In this document: piece after piece, positions 11,410 through 22,130 of the stretch
Numbering within the stretch: the first letter of the stretch is position 1
Layout: the number at the start of each line of letters is the position of its first letter
NCBI GenBank assembly: GCA_016712405.1
Contig: JADJRD010000012.1
Location: 1-59,940 of the forward strand
Direction of reading: 5' to 3'
Length of the DNA stretch: 59,940 nt
Source: Cellvibrio sp.
GTDB lineage: Bacteria; Pseudomonadota; Gammaproteobacteria; Pseudomonadales; Cellvibrionaceae
Notes under the pieces: model-generated
Database searches by the model: none
What the model was told of the DNA's origin: nothing
Seen by the model: the letters and a program-made list of their open reading frames with translations, nothing else
Position numbers and translations under genes: made by a program

Positions 11410-12630
11410 TGGGTATGAACCGAAAAAATATCCTCTGGTTATCGCATTTGCTACCTTATCCTCCAAAGGGTGGGGTAATGCAAAGAAGTTACAATCTTAT
11501 TCGAGAGTTGTCGAAATATCATGATGTGACACTCCTTGCATTCAATCAACAGGCCATTATTCCAAAAGAAAAAATTCCAGGCGCCGTTGAGCATTTCAAG
11601 GTTTTCTGTAAGTGCGTCGAGATATTCGATATTGCTTCTGAAAACTCTACTTTCCTTAAGATATTTGCGCTAATTCGTGGGTTATTCCTTGGGAATACAT
11701 ATAACACTATTTGGCTTGAGTCCTCTGAATATGAGAGGAGACTCACCGAAAAGCTTCAGCAAGAAAAATTTGATTTGATTCATGTTGATACAATTAGTTT
11801 GGTGCCCTTTGTCAAAAACCTTAATCACTTAAAAAGGTCATTGAATCACCACAATATCGAATCCTTAATGATGTAGAAGGGCAGGCAATGAGAGGAATGT
11901 TTTTAAGAAAGTATATTTTCTTTTTGAGGGATTCAAATTAAAGCGGTTGGAAAGAAAGTATTGCGGTAGATTTAATATCAACATCACATGCTCTTCGGTT
12001 GATACAAGTCGCTTGCAAGGCCACGTAGCGGAAATAAATTGCGTTGATGTGCCCAATGGGGTTGATCTGAATTATTTTAATAAGCTTTCCATTTCGAGGT
12101 CTCAAAGGACGCTGATTTTTGTGGGTGGTTTAAATTGGTATCCGAACTACGATGCAATGAAATATTTTTTGAGCGATATATGGCCTCTGTTGTTGCGCGA
12201 AATACCCGACGTTAATATGAAAATTGTTGGCGCGAGCCCACCTCAATGGATGCTTGATTACGCAAGCCAATATAAAAACCTCAGTATTCTCGGCTTTGTA
12301 GATGATGTGCGGCCTTACCTATCAGAGGCGCACATTTATGTGTGTCCGATAAGAGATGGTGGAGGCACGAAACTGAAAGTTCTGGATGCGCTAGCCATGG
12401 AAATTCCGTTGGTTGCAGATCCTATTGCCTGCGAGGGGATAGATGTTGTGGATGGCCAATCGGTGTTATTTGCAAGTGATCCAAAGGATTATGTTTCCGC
12501 TGTCAAAAAACTAATCTCAGATGATAAATTAAGCGAATCGCTAGCGCGAGAAGGAAGGCTTTTGATCGAAAGACTGTATAGTTTCCGAGAAATAGGAAAG
12601 AAACTAGCGATAATTTACCAAGATATTTGA
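11409..12630 (+). CDS. Glycosyltransferase family 4
   Basis: About 405 residues; ATG 11409 shares one base with the stop of the amidotransferase gene. The N-terminal domain begins ILWLSHLLPYPPKGGVMQR, the typical opening with a Gly-rich turn for the acceptor side. The C-terminal domain carries DVPNGVDLNYF, FVGGLNWYPNYDAMKYFL, MKIVGASPPQWM and CPIRDGGGTKLKVLDALAM, where the E of the usual E-x7-E is replaced in part by DGGGTKLKVLDA, a common variant in exosortase-linked GT4 enzymes. The frame breaks near 11870-11945, where about 25 residues are scrambled. It is the last gene of the plus-strand run. Confidence 0.75.
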
Positions 12631-12632
12631 TT

Positions 12633-12653
12633 GGGTTTGGCTAGGCCAAACCC
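12633..12653. terminator. Perfect hairpin between convergent genes
   Basis: GGGTTTGGC-TAG-GCCAAACCC is a perfect nine-base-pair stem with a three-base loop, starting two bases after the stop of the plus-strand glycosyltransferase and ending nine bases before the stop of the minus-strand lyase-like gene. There is no long T run on either side, so it may act as a weak bidirectional terminator or an mRNA 3' end stabiliser. Confidence 0.55.
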
Positions 12654-12661
12654 GAAGTGGC

Positions 12662-13484
12662 TCAAGGTGTAACGAACGATGCGTTTCTAGGTGGGCTGGG
12701 AATATTTTTGAGCGGCGTCTCAGAAACTTTGAAGTTATCAACATAGAAATTGGTCTGTTCATTAAACCCTGAATTTGACCATCCCATGATATACCCACTT
12801 TCGAATCCGTTTGCATTCGGTGTATACCACGCACCATCTGTCATATTACATGGCTGCTCTATTTTTCCATCGGCATATGTTTTCCATATCTGCACCACAC
12901 CATCATTATTGTTTGCTGAGGCATACTTTAAGTGTGCAGTTATTGTAATCCACTTACCTCTATCGCTGATTTCTACAATTCCAGGGCAGGCTTGCCAATA
13001 ATGCTTGTCGAATCCAACCCCTGCAAGTCTTATGCTTGCCGTACTAGATCCGTCTTGATTCGGCCAAAACTCTGTCCCAATTTCAGGTCTATTGGATTTG
13101 AGTAGTCTCCAGACCAAAGCATAATGAAACCTTTGTTGTTGAGCTACCGTAGGATGTTGTTCTGTGAAAGTAATTTTCAGGAATCAAAATATCGTAACTA
13201 ATCCAAATCTCCTTATATGCCTTCCCCTAAGAAAACCGCTGCTCCGACCAAGAGTCTTTTGTATCGTCAGTCGGTGCGTAGCTGAACTTTAAACTGTATA
13301 TTCCGTCTTTGGCTTTTTCATTTGAGATTTGAGTATATGCTGATGAGCCCCACGAAACTCCATTTATAGATGTTTTTAAATTTTGTGACTCAAAGCCATC
13401 AGTAAATATTGGATTCGAAATTGCACTGTTACAGGCTATTAAAAGTGGAATCAATTTAAATAAGCGAAGCAGCGAACGGTACAT
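12662..13484 (-). CDS. Secreted polysaccharide-lyase-like protein, frame disrupted
   Basis: About 270 residues. A signal peptide covers the first 23 residues (LLRLFKLIPLLIACNSAISN). Then comes FTDGFESQNL and a beta-rich body with SWSEQRF, KEIWISYDILIPENYF, EIGTEFWPNQ, KWITITAHLKYA and TNFYVDNFKVS. This order fits the concanavalin-like jelly-roll of the heparin-lyase-I/PL family. The frame breaks between 13118 and 13230. Exopolysaccharide loci commonly encode a periplasmic or secreted lyase that trims or releases the polymer, which is the likely role here. A non-catalytic carbohydrate-binding protein is the alternative. Confidence 0.6.
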
Positions 13485-13576
13485 GTGAAGCTCCTACTAC
13501 TATCTGGTTTAAAGGTGAATCTGGTTGGTAGCTTAGACTAGCCTAAGATTTAATTCGAGGAATTCTTCCACACGAA

Positions 13577-14824
13577 TTAATTTCTCGCGCTGCGTTTGGC
13601 GACATTAGATAATGCAACTAAAAATGCAAGGTGAATCCAAAAAAATGGATAATACGTTACAGTCACAAATTGTCCTGCAATTAGAAACCCCAATACCCCC
13701 ATTCCAAGTCCGGCTGATGGCGCCAAATTCATGAAATATATTTATATCTGAGTGACCATGCGATGATTATTGAGTGGGAAATTAGTAAAACAAAGACAAA
13801 GAGAGCGATAAAGCCTGCATCTGTACCGACCTGAATAAATATATTTGTGGAAGCTGGGCTCTTGGATACAGCATGTCTTCCCGGTGGTGTTGTTCGTAAT
13901 ACGGGATAAAATTGAAGAAGCCAACTCCAGTAAACGGGTAGTCCTTCATCATTTCCCATCCGTGCTCCCAATATAACAACCTCTGCATAGAAGTTTTATC
14001 TTCTCCTGACTCAGTAAATCGTGCTTTTTGTTCCTCGGGAAGTAGATTGAAAAGGAGTATTGAGAAAGCAGCGATGGCGATCATAGTCTTAATTCGGAAT
14101 ATGTTCTTTCCAAACATCAGAATTAGCTGAACTGCTAATGCAAGTTGTGCCCCCCTACTGCTAGCTCCGAGAATTGTTAATATTGGGCATGCCCAGAAGC
14201 AAAAAGCAACCAGCGTTTCCCAGGTTGAAATTTTGTCTTTTAATGCAACATATAGGTAGAAGCATAAGGGAAAAAGCATAAGCATTAAAATTGCCAGCTC
14301 GCCTGAATTTTGGAAATAACCTGATGGTCCGATAAGCCCCCAATCTTGAAAACTAAACCCTCTAAGTGCCCAATTCTTGGATGTGCCGATTGCAATTTTT
14401 CCAGCTGCGATAATGTAGATGAACAAAAAATGTATAGTCTTTCGGGGGTATTGACAATTGTTGTCGCTAAAAAAGTATATGACGAACCAGCTAAAAAAAG
14501 CATGAAATTATCCATTGATACTGCTGGAAATTGGGCGAAACAAATCGATAGAATAATTAAAAGCAGGAGGATAATTATGTAGATATTGGCTGTATTTGAA
14601 ACCCACTTTACGCTTGGGTCAACAAACGATCCAATAAGTGCTCCAATTAGTAACAGTTGTGCCCAAGGAATTACCTCAAGTTGAGGAAAGATGGCTTGTG
14701 GTTTAACAAACTCAAAGAAAAGATAGCCGCATATCATCCAAAATGAAAAATGCTGCTTTTTGAAGTGGCGCCACATGGCACCTACTTTAAACGCATAAAA
14801 ATTCTTAACGGTTTCATTGCTCAT
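13577..14824 (-). CDS. O-antigen ligase/polymerase family membrane protein
   Basis: About 415 residues in three frame pieces (breaks near 13740 and 14410). The start chosen is ATG 14824 (MSNETVKNF). The N-terminus FVKPQAIFPQLEVIPWAQLLL is like the exosortase-A-associated putative O-glycosylation ligases. The middle has 10 or so hydrophobic helices, the WGLIGPSGYFQNSGELAIL segment, SRGAQLAL, and the long periplasmic loop with WEHGWEMMKDYPFTGVGFFN, the Wzy/WaaL hallmark. It should join or polymerise oligosaccharide units in the periplasm. The C-terminal piece ends VALSNVAKRSARN. It lies downstream of the phosphatase gene on the same strand. Confidence 0.75.
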
Positions 14825-14906
14825 TCTATGGATGTTCTCTTGATTGTCTGTCAATCTTGGTAGGTGCAATTTTCCAGAGTGATGGAGAATCAATTGTACA
14901 AGCTAT

Positions 14907-15461
14907 CTATTTAATTGCACGGAGCAATATGGTGCTTGAATCGGCAACCACTTTTTCGCAGCGTGAGAAATACTCGCTGTTAGCAGTATAAGGGTCATGT
15001 AAGTAGGCAATGGGTGAATTTAGCCAAAGACCAATCAAAGTAATTTGGATCGGTTGCTTTTCAAATCTGCGTTTAATTTCGCGAATATGTTTCGGTTCCA
15101 TCCCGATAAGCAAGTCACCATCAATTGGAGCATACTGATCAACACGTTTGGTTTGGTGCTCATTTAAGTTGTAACCATTCGAGCTAGCCCAGCTTATTGC
15201 TCTTGGGTCTGCCGGATCACCTCCGCGAGTATCTAGCCCAAATGAGGTGGTTGGGATGTTGTGATGCCGAGCTACAGCCTCTCCGAGAGGGCTGCGACAA
15301 ATGTTGCCGTGACATACAAATACCAATCGTTTCACTTTTGTAAAGTCCACTCTCTTAAACTTTGAGTATACGCCCAAAATACGAAGGAATTCATAAGTGT
15401 AATAGCGCAATAGACCCTTCTTTGAGCCAAAATAATCTGCAACTTTCTTTAAATCAGTCAC
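14907..15461 (-). CDS. Low-molecular-weight protein tyrosine phosphatase (Wzb/Etp-like)
   Basis: This 184-residue gene is intact, unlike most neighbours. The catalytic loop VCHGNICRSP gives Cys50 and Arg56 of C-x5-R-S, and HDPYTANSEYF supplies the general-acid Asp. The family normally has the P-loop within the first 20 residues; here about 40 extra residues precede it, and they may be real or a long start (GTG 15461). In capsule and exopolysaccharide systems Wzb-type phosphatases dephosphorylate the BY-kinase Wzc and so control chain length. No BY-kinase was seen in this window. Confidence 0.85.
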   Translation of the reverse strand: MTDLKKVADYFGSKKGLLRYYTYEFLRILGVYSKFKRVDFTKVKRLVFVCHGNICRSPLGEAVARHHNIPTTSFGLDTRGGDPADPRAISWASSNGYNLNEHQTKRVDQYAPIDGDLLIGMEPKHIREIKRRFEKQPIQITLIGLWLNSPIAYLHDPYTANSEYFSRCEKVVADSSTILLRAIK

Positions 15462-15480
15462 GTTTATACCTTACTAGTAA

Positions 15481-16607
15481 CTATGCCAAACCAGTTTTGT
15501 TAAGCAATTTTGTGTAGTGCTGCTGATAAGAAAGCAGCATTTTTTTTAGCGAAAATGTATCGCGCATATGTTCTTTTCCTGCATTGGCTAATGTCGATGC
15601 GAGTAATTTATCACTAAGCAGAAGCTCAATCGCTGCAGCCAGCTCGTCCGGGCTCTCTGTGGGGATTAGGTAGCCGGTTTTTCGGTGTTCCAAAATTTCC
15701 TCCGGCCCCCCGCATCTTGTAGCAATCACGGGCAGACCAGCAGCCATTGCTTCAATGGTTGCGATAGAAAAGCCTTCTGAGCTTGATGAGAGTACAAACA
15801 TATCAAGTTGCGCAAGAAACTCTGGAGTATTGTCGTAAAATCCGATGAAGTCTATTTGTTTTTCTATTTCTAGTGTTTGCATTTGATGACTTAGTTTATT
15901 CATTAACTCCTTTTTTTTGTGGCCAGCGATAACAAAATGTAGCTTGGGATTGTTTAACAGGCTTACCGCGGAAATCAGGGTTTCGTAGCTTTTTGCAGGC
16001 CTAACGTTTCAAGCTGCCAATTAGAATTGAATCCTCGGGTATCCCCAATTGAGCTCTAAGTTTTCTTAATATTCCTGAAGAATACCTGCTTTCATCTACA
16101 CCATTGTAGATAACATCAATTGCCTTTCGTGGAAATAGGTTTCGCGATTCGATAAACGACGATAGATCTTTGCTAACGGCTATAAGTTTGTTCACGCCCA
16201 GTCGCATAATCATTTGTTTGATAAAAACAAATCGCTCCCGGGGATTGATATCGACGCGTCCATGTAGTGTTGCAATTAAAGGCAATCGTGCAATAAGGGA
16301 AATTAGTGAATATGTGAGTGTTGAGCCGAGTAAATGTGAGTGAATCAGCGCAACATTTTCGCGTCGAATTAACTTTAATAGTTGAACATAATAGGGGATC
16401 GATAACAGGCCGTGTGGCTTAACTATATGGTAACGAATACCTCTTGACTTCAATTGGTCCTCTACCCAGCCTGAGGCCTTTAATGATGGCGAAGTTTTCA
16501 AAATCGGGAAGCTGAAGTTGCTGTGCAATGTCCAAAAAAACAGTCTCGGCACCGCCGGGCCCCGTCGTGTCGATTGCGTGAAGTATTGTGCGCTTCTTGG
16601 TGGCCAT
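15481..16607 (-). CDS. Glycosyltransferase family 4, frame disrupted
   Basis: About 375 residues over three frame pieces (breaks near 16450 and 15905-16010). The start is ATG 16607. The N-terminal domain shows ILHAIDTTGPGGAETVFLD with the Gly-rich acceptor loop, and VALIHSHLLGS. The C-terminal domain shows VIYNGVDESRYS and FVLSSSSEGFSIATIEAMAAGLPVIAT, where the E-x7-E is complete (EGFSIATIE). This is a GT-B retaining sugar transferase of the GT4 family, cytoplasmic and probably adding one sugar to the lipid-linked repeat. The gene starts 12 bases downstream of the stop of the next gene, in one minus-strand run from about 20.9 down to 13.6 kb. Confidence 0.75.
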
Positions 16608-16618
16608 TTTTATCTTTG

Positions 16619-17740
16619 CTAACTTTTCAAATGTTTTTTGATGATGTGTGTAAAAGCATCCACTTGAGCTTGCCTGGAGAAATTATTGATCGCTCGATCT
16701 CTAGAATTTTGTGAGAACTTTAGACGTAAAGAATCATCGTTTAGAAGTTCAATCAATCGATTTGCTAGCGTATTTGAATCACCGGGTGAAATATGGAATC
16801 CATTGACATTGTTGGCAATTGTTTCTGCCAATCCTTGTAGATTTGAAACAATCAACGGTAATCCTGAGCTCATCATTTCTACGCTGGACATTGTGAATGA
16901 GTCCCAACCGGTCGATGCTATCACTCCAATGGAACTGCTTCTCATTAATTTATCTATGTCTGTTCTGTAGCCCGCAAAAGTAACGTGTTTTTCTGCTTTG
17001 TGTTAGCTAACATTTCAACGAATCGTTTTTCCTCACCCTGTTTATTCCCACAGATAACGAAGTGAATAGGCAGCTCTGCATTTTGATTAAACATCTGTAT
17101 GGCTGCTTGCATTATCACATGCACGCCTTTTCGTTCTTCCATGTGGCCAGAGTAAAAAATAATTTTCTTGTTGCGGGGGATGTTTAGTTGTTCATGTGCA
17201 TAAAAATAATTTTCATGGTCTGGATAAAACCTTTCGGTGTCTACCCCTAAAGGAATCACGCAAGTTTTGTTGTTGGGTATTCCTCTGCCGTGAGTAGCCG
17301 CTAACTGCATTGCGGTTGATTCGAAAATAAAGTAGTCAGGTTTTGCTTGTCGAAAACTCCATTCGAGTTTTTTCAGTAAAAGTTTGATTCCGCTATTGAT
17401 GGGGCTAATGCTAGCTCCCCAGTAGGAAATTACGCTTACTTTGTGTCTTTTAAGTACTGGAATAATTGACGATGGGTACCCTAAATCAAATGCCAGTGCC
17501 AGATCGATTTTTTGCTGTTCGAGAAATTTTCCAAGGTTCAAAGCGTGATCTGGATTTTTATACACGCACTCAATTGTGTTGGATGAGGCTGGATCAGTAA
17601 CTTTACTAAAAGACCAGTAGATATTTTCTTCGGTAAAACCTGCTTTGATAGCTGCGTCGAAAAAACTCTCTCAGTATGCCGATCGCATATCCCGTGTGTT
17701 GTTCACAATGTAGCATTAATAGAATTTTTTTTGAATTCAT
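16619..17740 (-). CDS. Glycosyltransferase family 4, frame disrupted
   Basis: About 370 residues. The start ATG 17740 overlaps the stop of the upstream glycosyltransferase (ATGA). The pieces show an N-terminal ILLMLHCEQHTGYAIGIL, then ISYWGASISPINSGIKLLL, VIPLGVDTERFYPD, IIFYSGHMEERKGVHVIMQA, and SVEMMSSGLPLIVSN where the usual E-x7-E is partly replaced. Frame breaks lie near 17570-17660 and near 16950-16975. Family assignment is clear, the donor sugar is not. Confidence 0.7.
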
Positions 17741-18688
17741 GGTGCCGAGATCCATACTGCGACTATTTTCAGTGATCTAATGATAATAAGTTTATGAAGC
17801 AGCTGTTGGGGTTTATTCTTTTGGATTGTTGACGCTAACCATTTGGCAGTAGATTGAATGGTAGATACTAGAGCGTGAACTAACAATCCTATTGGTCTGC
17901 CTGCAATTTTTCTTGATGAGTTGGCCTTTGCTAAGTTATACGCGGTGTAAGCGCCATCAGAGAACAGCTTGTGAATATGCTCGGTGGTATATTCTTTTGG
18001 TTTCAAGCGATGTCCCACAGCTGCATCCGGAAAATAGATAACTGATTTGGTCGAGAAAATCATTCGTCGGTAAATTATCGTCTCTTCACCTGCAACCAGT
18101 TTATTGCCCATTCTTCCTAATTTGGGATCGAACCCTCCTTGACTTTCTATTTCGGTTTTTAAAACACAAAAGTTTTTGCCAAAGAACTCGTGATGTATGT
18201 CTGTAACATGCAGAATGCTGTCACCATAATCTAACTCTACGAAGTAAGGTCTGAAAGGCGTTTAAATACCACCAAGGTTTGGGTTGGTCCCAAATTACAG
18301 ATATTTTGCTGTATGCGCAGACAGGGGAGTGCTGCTGGATTATCTCTAAATACTTCTGAATCCAATTATTGGGAATTTCGGCGTCGTCATCAGTGAAAAG
18401 CAGATGCTTGCCCAAGGCAAACCTTGTTCCTGTATTTCTTGCGTGTGATAAACCTTGTTTTTCTTCGAAAACGTAAGTAAAACATGGATTCGTGTCGCAG
18501 AATTTTTTAACTCTGTTGGGTGTGCTGTCAGTCGAATTGTTGTCGACAATTATATATTCCACCGAAAAATTTGATGAAAAAACCTGGCCGTTTAGTTGCT
18601 CCAAGGTTCTCTCGAGCGAGTCGGCATTGTTGTAGGTGCAAAGCACTACGCTCAACTCGGGACATGGTGAATTAGCTGGTCGGATCAA
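17737..18688 (-). CDS. Glycosyltransferase family 2, frame disrupted
   Basis: About 315 residues in two pieces with a break near 18240. The N-terminal part has the GT-A signature: LSVVLCTYNNADSLERTL, YIIVDNNSTDST, GLSHARNTG and the metal-binding FTDDDAEIP. The C-terminal part continues GGFDPKLGRMGNKLVAGEE, the usual acceptor-side E-D/E motif. The start given is a TTG at 18688; an ATG at 18723 with a short frame MQTKTLQTRYSN may be the true beginning if one base is missing between. It is inverting and probably acts on the lipid-linked repeat in the cytoplasm. Confidence 0.75.
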
Positions 18689-18726
18689 TTGGAGTACCTG
18701 GTTTGTAACGTTTTAGTTTGCATGAA

Positions 18727-19749
18727 TCACTTTTGATGTGCGAAAAGGTCGAAGTATTTTTGAGCCATTTTTTCGAGAGTGTAGTCCTTTGCACGATTGA
18801 TGCAATCAATACTGCGCAGCGAGCTTAGTTTTCTGTAGGCTTCAACAATATCCCCTGCGTCGTTGCAAAAGAATCCTGTTTTGTTTTGGATTATTGTTTC
18901 ACCTGTGCCTCCTTTTCCCGTTGTTATGCTTGGTGCTCCTGCTGCCATTGCTTCAATAATTGAGAGGCCGAAAGGTTCGGTATATTGAGTCATGTAAACT
19001 AGAGCCTTGCAGCGACAGTAAACAGCAAATAACTCTTCATAGGTTAATTCGCCTAAATACTCTACAGCTGAATCAGCTAGTATCGGGGTTGAAAAATTTT
19101 TATCATTTAATGGTCCAGCCAATACTAAAGGAATGCCAAGTTTTTTGCATGCTTCAAGAGCTATATCGACGCCTTTGTCTTTTGTTATTCTGCCCGCGAA
19201 GAATAAAAACTCTTCTCTCGGTGTTTCCGGGTTGTCGTTGAATAAAAGTTTTTCGCCGTGTGGTATTATTACACCCGGTTTTGTTAATTGATTTGCTAAA
19301 TGTTGAGATGGGTAGATAATATTTTTGTGCATTCCTACGTCCACCCAATGTGCAACTTCAAATGCATGAATTTTTAACCAATTCCATATTCCAAGACGCT
19401 TTCGAAGGTATCGATAGTGATCCGAGTGGTTGAATAGAACAACATCTCCGGCCTTCAAATTATGTTGCAACTCTTTGCAGACCAAACCAAGGTGCTCTTT
19501 GGTGTTTGGTGCGCCACCTTCTTTGATATGTTGGCTGGGTTCTGCAATTGTCTGTACATGAGTAACACCTGGAATATTTAGCTGCCCTGGCGAGTAACAA
19601 GATACATTCGCTCCCAGCTTTGTCAGTCCTTCACATAGATGCGCTACTACCAATTCAATACCGCCATATCGAACTGGAGGAACAGGGTTACAACTAAGCG
19701 AGATAACATGAATAGTGTTCTTGGTGGGATTGTATTTTTTCTTAAACAT
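18727..19749 (-). CDS. Glycosyltransferase family 4
   Basis: An intact 340-residue gene. It opens with ISLSCNPVPPVRYGGIELV, the Gly-rich loop of GT4, and has IIPHGEKLLFND, FLFFAGRITKDKGVDIAL, and YTEPFGLSIIEAMAAGAPSI with the complete E-x7-E (EPFGLSIIE). This is one of few uninterrupted reading frames in the first 20 kb. The closest general type is a GT4 mannosyl/glucosyl-transferase of the sucrose-synthase-like fold. It lies 36 bases downstream of the next gene and shares its strand run. Confidence 0.8.
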   Translation of the reverse strand: MFKKKYNPTKNTIHVISLSCNPVPPVRYGGIELVVAHLCEGLTKLGANVSCYSPGQLNIPGVTHVQTIAEPSQHIKEGGAPNTKEHLGLVCKELQHNLKAGDVVLFNHSDHYRYLRKRLGIWNWLKIHAFEVAHWVDVGMHKNIIYPSQHLANQLTKPGVIIPHGEKLLFNDNPETPREEFLFFAGRITKDKGVDIALEACKKLGIPLVLAGPLNDKNFSTPILADSAVEYLGELTYEELFAVYCRCKALVYMTQYTEPFGLSIIEAMAAGAPSITTGKGGTGETIIQNKTGFFCNDAGDIVEAYRKLSSLRSIDCINRAKDYTLEKMAQKYFDLFAHQK

Positions 19750-19785
19750 TAGTTTTATCCGTCGATGTTACTTTGCTGGGTGCGT

Positions 19786-20894
19786 TTAGCCTGCGATTGT
19801 TTTGGACAAAATAAAAACCTTTGCAGCATTTTTCTGCGCGCTATAAACATGTGCTAGTTGGTTAGAAGGGCTCGAATTTTCCATGCAGGTCTTAAGGTAT
19901 TCTGCGTAAGTTTCTGCTTCATGTTGCTTAACAAGCTGTTCGGGATATTCACTCAAAATCTCCCTAAGCCCTCCTACATCATGTGCAATCAACGGCGTCC
20001 CCAAAGCTAAAGCCTCCAGCGCCGTCATGGGTGTTCCCTCATGATCAGAGCACATAATGATAGCATCAAGAGCAGCGATGCAGCTTGGTATATCTTTTCT
20101 GTGGCCGTGGTATGTGACATGTTGGGAAATATCGAGATTATTTGAATAGTCTTTCAGTTGATCTTTCAATTTCCCGTCACCTATAACATGAAAATGCCAT
20201 TTATCAGGTTGTTGCTGAATCAAAATTGCGGCCATATTCAAAAATATGTCGACACGTTTTACAGGCTCCAGTCTACCTATGATGCCGATATGGGTTTTAT
20301 GGGGGCATTAAACTTAAATTCTGCAGGAATTTTGGCTAATTCTTTAAGTCCATCTATATCCACACCATTTTGAATGACATCTATATGGCTAACCGGAAAT
20401 ATGTCAGATAATTTTTTTGCTAGATCTTCTGAAACTGCAATGACCCGTTTTTGCAAATAACGGCCCACAAAACGATCCAGACATACTTGAATTTTTTGTT
20501 TTCCTTTGGGATTGAATTCGGGGGCCCCGTGGGCGGTGCGAACAGAGGGGGTGAGCTTGCCGCGAAAGGCTATGGCCAGCAGGTTAGCGATGCTGCCTAA
20601 AATATTTTCTTTTTGTCTATGGGTATGTATGACGTCGGGTTTGAATTGACGAATCTGTCGCAAAATCTTGAAAATGATGCTTAGGCTTGAATGATGCTTT
20701 TCGTCAATTATCTGAATCTTGATTCCCAGCTGCTGCAATTTTTCTGAAAGCTCGCCCTGATTCATCAATATGACAAAAATATCGACATCCTGTGCCAGAT
20801 GTTTGAGCAATGTGTAGGCCTGTACCTCGGCGCCTGCCCAGAGATCACCAGAAATAATGTGCATTACCCTCAGGGGTCGGTTTAGAATTGCCAC
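19786..20894 (-). CDS. Glycosyltransferase family 4, frame disrupted
   Basis: About 368 residues in two pieces joined near 20250-20290. The N-terminal half opens VMHIISGDLWAGAEVQAY and has VIHTHRQKENILGS. The C-terminal half has the PVKRVDIF segment in a third frame, FHVIGDGKLKDQL and SDHEGTPMTALEALALGTPLIA with the complete E-x7-E. This is the first gene of the minus-strand glycosyltransferase run and is divergent from the membrane GT2 gene at 20982, with 87 bases between that must hold both promoters. Confidence 0.75.
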
Positions 20895-20981
20895 TCGTAA
20901 AATTCCTCTGCGCTTGAGTGCACATAAAAGTGCCGCGATATTAGCCTTTGGGGTGCTTGAGGGAAAGGTTTGGAGAAAAAA

Positions 20982-22130
20982 ATGCTGCTCTTTTTGTTTT
21001 GGCTGTTAGCGATTGCGTCGATTTATAGTTATTTCCTCTATCCATTGATATTGATGGCTGTAAAAAAATATCGTGGTGCGCGTTTGGTGAAAGCTGCGGA
21101 ATTGGAGTTGGAGCAAGCGCCCAAGGTGACTTTGATTGTGACTGCCTACAACGAAGAGCGCCGTATTCGTGAAAAAATTGAAAATAGTCTGTCACTGGAT
21201 TATGACAAGCGTAAGTTGGAAATTATTGTTGCGTCAGATTGCTCTGATGACATGACCGACGACATAGTGCGTGAATATGAAGATCAATCGGTGCGACTGG
21301 TGCGAGCGCAAGAGCGTTTGGGCAAAGAGAATGCACAGCTTTGCGCAATCAAAGAAGCTACTGGCGATATTTTGGTGTTCTCTGATACGGCCACACAAAT
21401 TCCGGAAGATGCGCTTTGGAAATTAGTCGCTTATTTTGCAGATGAAACAGTGGGGGCTGTCTCCAGTGAAGATCGTTTCATTAGTAAAGATGGCACAGTT
21501 GCAGGCGAAGGTGCTTACGTAAAATATGAAATGTGGTTGCGTCAGCAGGAATCGCAATTGTCTGGTTTGGTGGGTTTGAGTGGATCCTTTTTCGCGGCCA
21601 GAAAAAATATTTGTCAGGAATGGGATATTCATTCGCCCAGCGATTTTAATACCGCACTGAATGCCGCCAAAGCAGGATTGCGTGCGGTGAGCGCGGCAGA
21701 CGTTTTAGGTTTTTATACCGATTTGCAGGATCCCGCCAAAGAATACCAACGCAAAATTCGCACAGTCATTCGTGGCATGACGGGGTTGGCGCGGCATGCA
21801 GAAGTTATGAATGTTTCCCGCTTTGGATTTTTCGCTTTACAGATTATTTCGCATAAATTAATGCGTTGGTTGTCGCCCTGGTTTTTTATTGCATTTTTTC
21901 TGGTGTCGGCAATTTTGGCTGACTCGGGAATTTTCTTTGGTTTGATTTTTATTGGGCAACTTGTGTTTTATGGCATTTCGTTGGTTGCGCATTTTTTACC
22001 AGGGTCGCGTCGCATTGGGCCGATCAAATTAATTTATTTTTTCGTGCAGGTTCATGTTGCGTTGTTTGATGCAGCCTTGAAATTTTTATCCGGCCAGAGA
22101 ATGACAACATGGAAACCCTCCGCGCGTTAA
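20982..22130 (+). CDS. Membrane-bound glycosyltransferase family 2
   Basis: An intact gene of 382 residues from ATG 20982, preferred over an upstream TTG because GGAG lies seven bases before it. One N-terminal helix (residues 1-24) is followed by the GT-A domain: VTLIVTAYNEERRIREKI, IIVASDCSDDMTDD, LVFSDTATQ, SGSFFAARK, then three to four C-terminal helices. The typical Q/R-x-x-R-W of processive synthases is replaced by KIRTVIRGM, so it may be a single-sugar transferase or a variant polymerase. It overlaps the following aminotransferase by 22 bases, which points to co-expression. From here the reading frames become clean. Confidence 0.8.
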   Translation: MLLFLFWLLAIASIYSYFLYPLILMAVKKYRGARLVKAAELELEQAPKVTLIVTAYNEERRIREKIENSLSLDYDKRKLEIIVASDCSDDMTDDIVREYEDQSVRLVRAQERLGKENAQLCAIKEATGDILVFSDTATQIPEDALWKLVAYFADETVGAVSSEDRFISKDGTVAGEGAYVKYEMWLRQQESQLSGLVGLSGSFFAARKNICQEWDIHSPSDFNTALNAAKAGLRAVSAADVLGFYTDLQDPAKEYQRKIRTVIRGMTGLARHAEVMNVSRFGFFALQIISHKLMRWLSPWFFIAFFLVSAILADSGIFFGLIFIGQLVFYGISLVAHFLPGSRRIGPIKLIYFFVQVHVALFDAALKFLSGQRMTTWKPSAR

